Positions 57,421 to 64,000 of a stretch of 64,000 bases of DNA are shown in pieces. A program made the translations under genes and the position numbers. Every line of letters begins with the position of its first letter. Position 1 is the stretch's first letter. Where the stretch lies: assembly GCA_025890175.1 (NCBI GenBank), contig JANPYM010000017.1, positions 40,040 through 104,039 on the forward strand, read 5' to 3'. The notes beneath the pieces were generated by a model. The model did no database searches. It was not told where the DNA came from and worked only from the letters and a program-made list of their open reading frames with translations. This DNA comes from Ciborinia camelliae (taxonomy: Eukaryota; Ascomycota; Leotiomycetes; Helotiales; Sclerotiniaceae).

Positions 57421-58295
57421 ATTATATATTCGAATATCCTCTATCTCTGTCTATATCCATCAGTGAACCAGAGACCTTAAATTAACATAGAATTCTGAGT
57501 CTATAGATAAAGTTTCATTGTTTAGTACCCTAACTTTAGTTACATATTATATTACTATAATATCAATCTCCTTCTAGCGTTACATCATTAAGATATTCAT
57601 TACCGATTCCATCAGATATGTAGAGCTACATACCTAGCTATATATTAAAGAACTTGATGACATATATACATATACATGTAAATGTTACCTAGTATTTATA
57701 TTAATTACTGACAGAGATAACGACTCGGAATTTCTAATTTTTAATTTTGGCTAGGACTTCATCGTATCACCTCAAGCTCAAGGAAGGTTTTACCTACGTA
57801 CGAGTTATCACTCAATTCTTGTTGATTTTAATATAGAGGTAGGTAGATTGGTAGGTAAAGGTAACTGACTGATTGATGATCACTAACTGGTATATTTGTA
57901 GATAGATATGTATCTAGAACTTGAATTTGTAATGTCGAGTATCTTACCATTAGATGTACCCCAAGTAATACATACCTACATACATACATATACCCCCTAC
58001 CAGGGTCTCTCAAGTTTAACTTGAAATTGATCTTTTAATAAATGCTTATATTCAAGTTACTACCTATTGAATTCCAAACCACTATCAGCCATTATCAACC
58101 GCTATCTAATAGATATAGAATCTTATATTCCTTATCTTAGACAGTGTTCTATTTAGTATACTACCGTACAACGGTGGCGTGTATTGAGGATCTCATACAA
58201 TATATTGTACGTATAAAAAGCGAATTACACTATTTGCATAGGTATTATTTAATACGGGTATTTAGAAGGATATATTGAAATATTAAAAAAATATT
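57421..58295. other. Transition into AT-rich DNA
   Basis: GC content falls progressively. Words such as TACCTAGCTATAT and GGTAGGTA are frequent. No gene. Confidence 0.5.
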
Positions 58296-58559
58296 GAAAT
58301 TCTTATGCTGCATTATCGATTTTTAAAGCTATTCCTATTTAAAGCTATTCCCATTTAAAACTATTCTCATTTGAAGCTATTTCCATTTAAAGCTATTCCC
58401 ATTTTTGAAGTTATTCCCATTTTTCGATCAATCCCTTGCAATATTATCGATTAATCTCTTGCAATATTATAAATTAATATTGCAAAGGATTGATCGAAAA
58501 ATGGAAATAGCTTTAAATAGGAATAACTTCAAAAATCGATAATACAATATAGAAATTTC
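58296..58559. mobile_element. 264-bp foldback element
   Basis: The left arm 58296-58356 and right arm 58499-58559 are near reverse complements (about 60 bases with few mismatches). The interior repeats AAAGCTATTCCCATTT three or four times and has a second internal palindrome around TTGCAATATTAT. It has no coding potential. It is probably a MITE or foldback remnant at the edge of the AT isochore. Confidence 0.75.
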
Positions 58560-58634
58560 AGTAAATTAAAAAACTGCATATACTACATTAATAGTGTTGA
58601 TATACAATAGTTCTATATACACTAGCTTAGTCAT

Positions 58635-58679
58635 CGAGCTAAGTTATATGGAATCTCCGATTCCATAGAACTTAGCTCG
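58635..58679. repeat. 21-base hairpin, three-base loop
   Basis: CGAGCTAAGTTATATGGAAT plus C pairs with 58659-58679 with one mismatch. It lies 75 bases beyond the foldback element. Confidence 0.8.
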
Positions 58680-61600
58680 TTAGTATACAATAATATAATG
58701 ATTAATAAATAGGAACTTTGTATTTATATATTTTATTAGTGGTATTTTGTATTATGATAATATTGAATATTTTTAATAATATAGAATTTAATATTATATA
58801 TTTAGATATGTATTAAAAATGTAGAATTTATTATTATACAGATCTGTATACGGATGTTAAGATAGAAAATGCAAGGAATCAACTAGGTCAATAATGGCTT
58901 TAAGACTTTTTATTACTTTCTAAATAAAATTCCTATTATTTTTTAAATAGTTGATGGTATATCGTTAATTATTATTTAAATAATAATATTCTATTTAATA
59001 TAGGGCTTTACAAGTTTTCAAAGCCCCTTCGCTTAATTATATAAATCCGTTTTGTATATATTAATATTTTATAAATTAAATATTATACTAGAGATTTACT
59101 ATTAATTAATATTAAATATTGATAATTATTAATATATTAGCTTTAAGTTTAAATTTTATATCCAAATATTTTTTTTGTTTTTATTACTTTTTAATTTATA
59201 ATAAAGTTTTTTTTTTTAAGGTATTTTATTTAAAAAACCTTATTTGTTAAAATTTATTATCTATATATATTAAGGTATTTTTTTGGTTTATATTTTTACA
59301 ATTATTTTTTTATATAGATAACAATTTTTAGGTAATAATTTATTTTTATTGGTTTGGGGTTTATATTACTAATAAAATATTAATTTTAAATAAAATGTAT
59401 TTTGATATTATATATTTGTATTACCCTATTTTTTTTAATTTATTAAAGATTTTATGAATATCTAATAAATATTAATTAAACATTAAAAGTTATTTTAATA
59501 ATTTTATTTTTAAAGTTTTTATATTTAAAATTTCTTTTTTAATATAAAAAAACAAAAGCTTTATTAATTTTTTTGTTAAATAATTAAACTTTATATTTTT
59601 TATTATTTAAAATATTTATATTTTTTTTATTTTTATAATTTAAAATTCAAATTTTCAATTTTTATTAATATTATTTTTTATACCTTTTTATACTTTTTTT
59701 TTAATTAGTTTTTTTATTAGTATTATGGCTTTTTTTGTTTTTTTTGTAATAATTATTTAATATTTTATAAATATTTTTATAACTTTTATTAAACTCATTT
59801 GTCTTTATTATACAAAATTAATCAATTTCTACAAAACTGAAAAAATATTAAAAAAAAATAATATTATAAATTAGAAATGTTTATTTTTTAATAGTTTTTT
59901 ATTATTATATAACAAATATATTTATAAAAAAAAATTTTACAGTTTATTATTTAAACAATTTTATTTTAATATTAATTAATTGTTTTATTATTAATAGAAA
60001 TATAATAATATAAAGCTAAAATCTATTAAAAAATAAAAAATATAAAACCACCTCGTTTTTTATTAAAAGAAATATACTTCAATTATTTTTATTACAATTC
60101 GCAAAACAAAATGCATCGGTTTAGTGTATAAACCCTATAATATTAAAAAAGCTATTATAATTATAATATTTACTTTTTTTAATATAAATATAATTTTAAT
60201 AAATTTATTAAATATTTATTAATATTTTATAGATTACCCTTTATCTATTTATCAATTATTGGTTAATATATATAAATATATTTTTTATTTTTAATTAAGA
60301 AAATCGAAAATATAAATATTGAAAATACATTAAGTTTTGATTTGGATAATAAAGGTTTATCGAAAAAAAAAACAAAAACCTTTATTTTAATTGTTTTTTC
60401 TATTTCTCCTACTTCTACAAAAAAAAGAAAAAAAAAGATTATTATAAAAAATAAAAAAAAAGTTACCCCAAAAAATAATATTTTTATTTAAAACGCTTTT
60501 TTTTATTTTTTAAAAAAAGTTTAGGTTTTTAAAAAATTAAATTTCAAATTGTCTTACAACAAAAATCGATAAAAGGATAATTTTTTCGAACTAAAATCTT
60601 TAAAAATTAAATCTCCTAAATCCTCTTAATCATTTTTAAGGCTTTTTAGCTTTTAAATTATTTGCTTTATTTTAGTTTTTTATAGTTTTTTAAATATTAA
60701 ATGATTAATATACATTTTTTTTTTTTTTAAAATATAAAATTTATAAATTTTTTTGGAATATTATTTTCAATTTTTTTTTGTTTTTTAATTTTAATTTTTT
60801 TAATAATATAAATGCAAATACAAATAAAAATATTATTATTTAATAAATAATTGATTTTTAATATATATTAAAAATTAATTGTTTTTTTTTAAAATTTTAG
60901 TTTTTCAATTTTGTTTTATTTTTTAACAAAAACTTATTATCAAATATTTATTTCTCATTATTGATTAATAATAATTCCCTATCTAAATCTTACATCTCTC
61001 ATAAATTTTAACAATATATTATTAAAAAAAATTAATATATATACAATTTGTTTTATTAATCTTTGAAATCCTTTTTTAATAATAGCTTAAATATTATTAG
61101 CAAAAATAATTTTCTTTTGTTTAAAATTATTAAACAATAATAAAAAAAATGCGAAATTTTTTAATAATTTAGTAATAAAAATAAATGAATTTTTTTTTTA
61201 TACTTTTTTTTTTATAAATATAGCTCTATTATTAATTAATTAGTAACCTCTAACTTTTAATTATTGGATTTTATAATAATATATAAATCTTTATAATTAT
61301 TCCGATTTATAATACCTTTGTAATAATATATAAATTATTTAAGATTATTTTTATTTATAATATCTCCGTAATAATATATAAATTATTTGAGATTATTCTT
61401 ATTTATAATATTTCCATAATAATATATAAATTATTTAAAATTATTCTTATTCATAATATTTTACTTATTTTTATTAGTATTATATTAACAATACTTTTTT
61501 ATTAAAATAATTATTTAGAATTATATCCAAATTTTGAAAATTCTTCCCTGATTTTTATATATTTTTTAATAAGGCATAATTTTTTTATTAAACTAAATAT

Positions 61601-64000
61601 TATATTTCTTTTTCTTTTTTTTAATATGTTAAGATTTTTTTTATTTCGTATTCTAATCCTTTTTTTATTTTTTTAAGTAATAATGAATTAGCAATATCCT
61701 TTTTTTTATATTATAATTCTAATAAAAAAATATAAAATATATTATATATTTTATAAATAAAAAATAATTTTAATTTATATAATTATTTATTTAAAATAAT
61801 ATTAATAATTATAAATAACCCTATAAATCGTTTTAAAAATTTTTTTTTAGATCTTAATTATTTAATATTCTTTATATTAAATATTACCAAATTACCAATA
61901 TTAAATTATTAATATCCCATTAAAATATTCCCTTAAATTTTTTTTATAATTATTTTTTACCAAAATTCCTTAAGTTTTTTTTATTTTTTTATTAAGATTT
62001 CGATTTTCTTATAAATTGTTAATACCTTCCCCTTTATATCAATATTTTTACCAATATAATTAAATATAGGTTAAAAACCATATATTGCTTTAAATAAAGT
62101 TTTTTTTATTACATTATACCAACTAACATTATATATAAATTCTACTAAAAATAATAGTAATACCCAATTATCTTACCTTCAATTCGAATAATATATAATA
62201 TAGTATATAAGATTTTAATTTTATCGCTTAATTTGCCTATCAGTCTAAAAATAGAATATTATTAATAACTTTTAATAAATATAAAGATAAAATATTAGGC
62301 TTCCTTAGAAGTAATTCGCAAATTACAGTCCTCTATTTAAAATAATATTTTTTAATATACCAAAATTTTTAAATATATATGCAAATAATATTTCTATTAA
62401 TTCAAATAAATTAATAGTTTTTATAATAAATATATATTTTATTAGTTTTATAAACCTATCAATTATTATAAAAACTATGTTATAAATATATTTTTCAATT
62501 TTTAAAAAAAATAAATTTATAATAAAATCTATAATTATCTTTTTTCAAAATCTTATAAAAAAAAAGAATATTTTTAATTTATTATATAATTAATAATATT
62601 TTATTATTAAATATTAATATATTATATAAATCTTAATATATTCTTTAATATTTTTTTTTATATTTTATTAAAAATATTTTTTTTTTAATATTTTTAATAT
62701 TTTTTTTATATCCTAATATTTTTTTATTAAATTATTATAATAAACCTTTAAAATCTTTATTTTTATAACAAAATCCGGTAATACAAAAATAATCTTATTA
62801 TAAATAATTATTTTTTTAATATTTATTTATTATAATAAAATATCTTTAATAAATTTTTATTTTTATTTAATATATTTTTTATTTTTATAAATTTATTATA
62901 TTTTTATAATTATAATAAAATATTCTTTATAAATTTTAATATAATATTTAATATTATTTTGTTTTTAATTATAATATTAATTATTTAATAAAATATTAAT
63001 TATTTATAATTAATCTTTATTAATAATTTTTTTAGGCTATAAAAAAATAAATAATTTTTTTTTTTTTAAAAAAGATTTATAATATTTTATAAAAATAATT
63101 ATTTTATATTTAAATAATAATATATTTTAATTAAAATTATTATATTTTTTAATTTATTTTTTAATATTAAAAATATTTTATTATTATTTTTTGAATTATC
63201 AAAATAATTCAATTATTTTAATAATTTATTTATTGGATTTAATTTTTTGATTTTATATTTAATTTTAAAATTGTATATAATAAATATTTTGATTTATTTA
63301 ATTTGTTTATTATTTAATTTTTTCTTAATTATAAAATATTAAAAACTATTATAATTTATTTTTATAATAATAATATAATAATTATTTATAATATAATATT
63401 ATTATTTATAAAATATAATATATATTATTAATAATTTTTGATTATAAATTATATAATATTATTTTATGGAATTTAATTTTTTAAAATAAAATATTATAGA
63501 ATACTATCACAATAATTCTTTTAAATTAGATTTTTTTTTAAATAATTGAAAAAATATATATTTTAAAACAAATTCTAATATATTTATTTTAATTATTATT
63601 TTAAAATTTAATTAAAAATATTATAATATCAATATAATAATAAATATTATTTTTAATATTTTAAAAAATATTTATACCTTTATATTTTATATAAAAATAT
63701 TTATAATTTTTCCCTTTTTAATTTTTTTAAATAATATTATTATTTTATTAATTATTTTCGAATATTTTTTAATAAATTATTAATAAAAATTTGCAAAATT
63801 TAAAAAAAACTTAAATTTTTCTTAAAATATTAAAAATAGGTTATTTAATAATAATTTTAATTTTATTAAATTTTATAATAATATTATTGTTTAATATTAT
63901 AAATCTTAGAAATTCGATTTTTTTATTATTAAATATATATTTTTTAAATTTCATATAAAATTTATAAATAATTAATTTTTTAAGTATTTAACAAATATTA
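58680..64000. repeat. AT isochore, RIP-type degenerate DNA
   Basis: Over 5 kb of extremely AT-rich sequence, dominated by TAATA, TTTTTA and AATATT words. No frame of even 60 codons is open on either strand. This is what repeat-induced point mutation leaves of transposable elements in filamentous ascomycetes. I could not identify the parent element. A 50-60-base unit ending TAATAATATATAAATTATTT is repeated about three times near 61310-61440. The region runs off the window end. Confidence 0.8.

Overview
The window looks like nuclear DNA of a filamentous ascomycete (Pezizomycotina). The evidence is short GT-AG introns (about 50-165 nt), a highly reducing polyketide synthase, a HET-domain protein, a Tim17 gene, a fused WD40/M20 Dug2 gene, a group III histidine-kinase relative, and a very AT-rich, ORF-free tail of the kind produced by repeat-induced point mutation (RIP). 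A plant-associated Leotiomycete (Sclerotiniaceae or a relative) is my guess; the sequence does not prove it. A run of ten Ns at 38540-38549 marks an assembly gap.

Layout. 1-7470 (+): the 3' nine-tenths of a highly reducing PKS (KS-AT-DH-inactive MT-ER-KR-ACP) with ten introns; no tailoring genes are visible next to it. 8.5-11.4 kb: minus-strand exon-like fragments and a Q/M repeat, punctuated by six unusual perfect or near-perfect stem-loops with unrelated sequences. 12.6 kb (-): a conserved-looking small acidic protein. 14.4-16.0 kb (+): a Taspase/asparaginase-like Ntn hydrolase. 16.4-19.3 kb: two adjacent terminal-inverted-repeat elements followed by an orphan, N-truncated Nik1/Os-1-type kinase (ATPase plus receiver). 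19.7-24.1 kb: a block of large micro- and minisatellites with a foldback MITE. 24.5-29.3 kb (-): five small genes at intervals of roughly 0.4-1.2 kb; several share a W-containing helical pattern that recurs in a gene at 48.6-49.3 kb. 30-38 kb (+): a small ORF, a Mae1/SLAC1-type anion transporter, an acidic ORF and Dug2. 38.1-41.3 kb: repeat-rich spacer. 41.3-43.4 kb (-): a HET-domain gene. 44.6-46.5 kb (+): a coiled-coil gene and a broken relative. 46.5-48.4 kb: two related polypyrimidine/polypurine foldback repeats. 49.8-53.8 kb: an MDR-type oxidoreductase (-), a DUF302-like protein (+) and Tim17 (-). 55.0-55.8 kb (+): an unrecognised 241-residue ORF. 57.4-64 kb: a transition into an AT isochore with foldback repeats and no ORFs.

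Housekeeping genes (Tim17, Dug2, the oxidoreductase, the transporter) alternate with fast-evolving accessory DNA (PKS, HET, small orphan families, MITEs, satellites). There is no single operon-like pathway. The most unusual signals are the stem-loop cluster at 8.7-11.2 kb, the small W-motif protein family, and the orphan kinase lying beside TIR elements.
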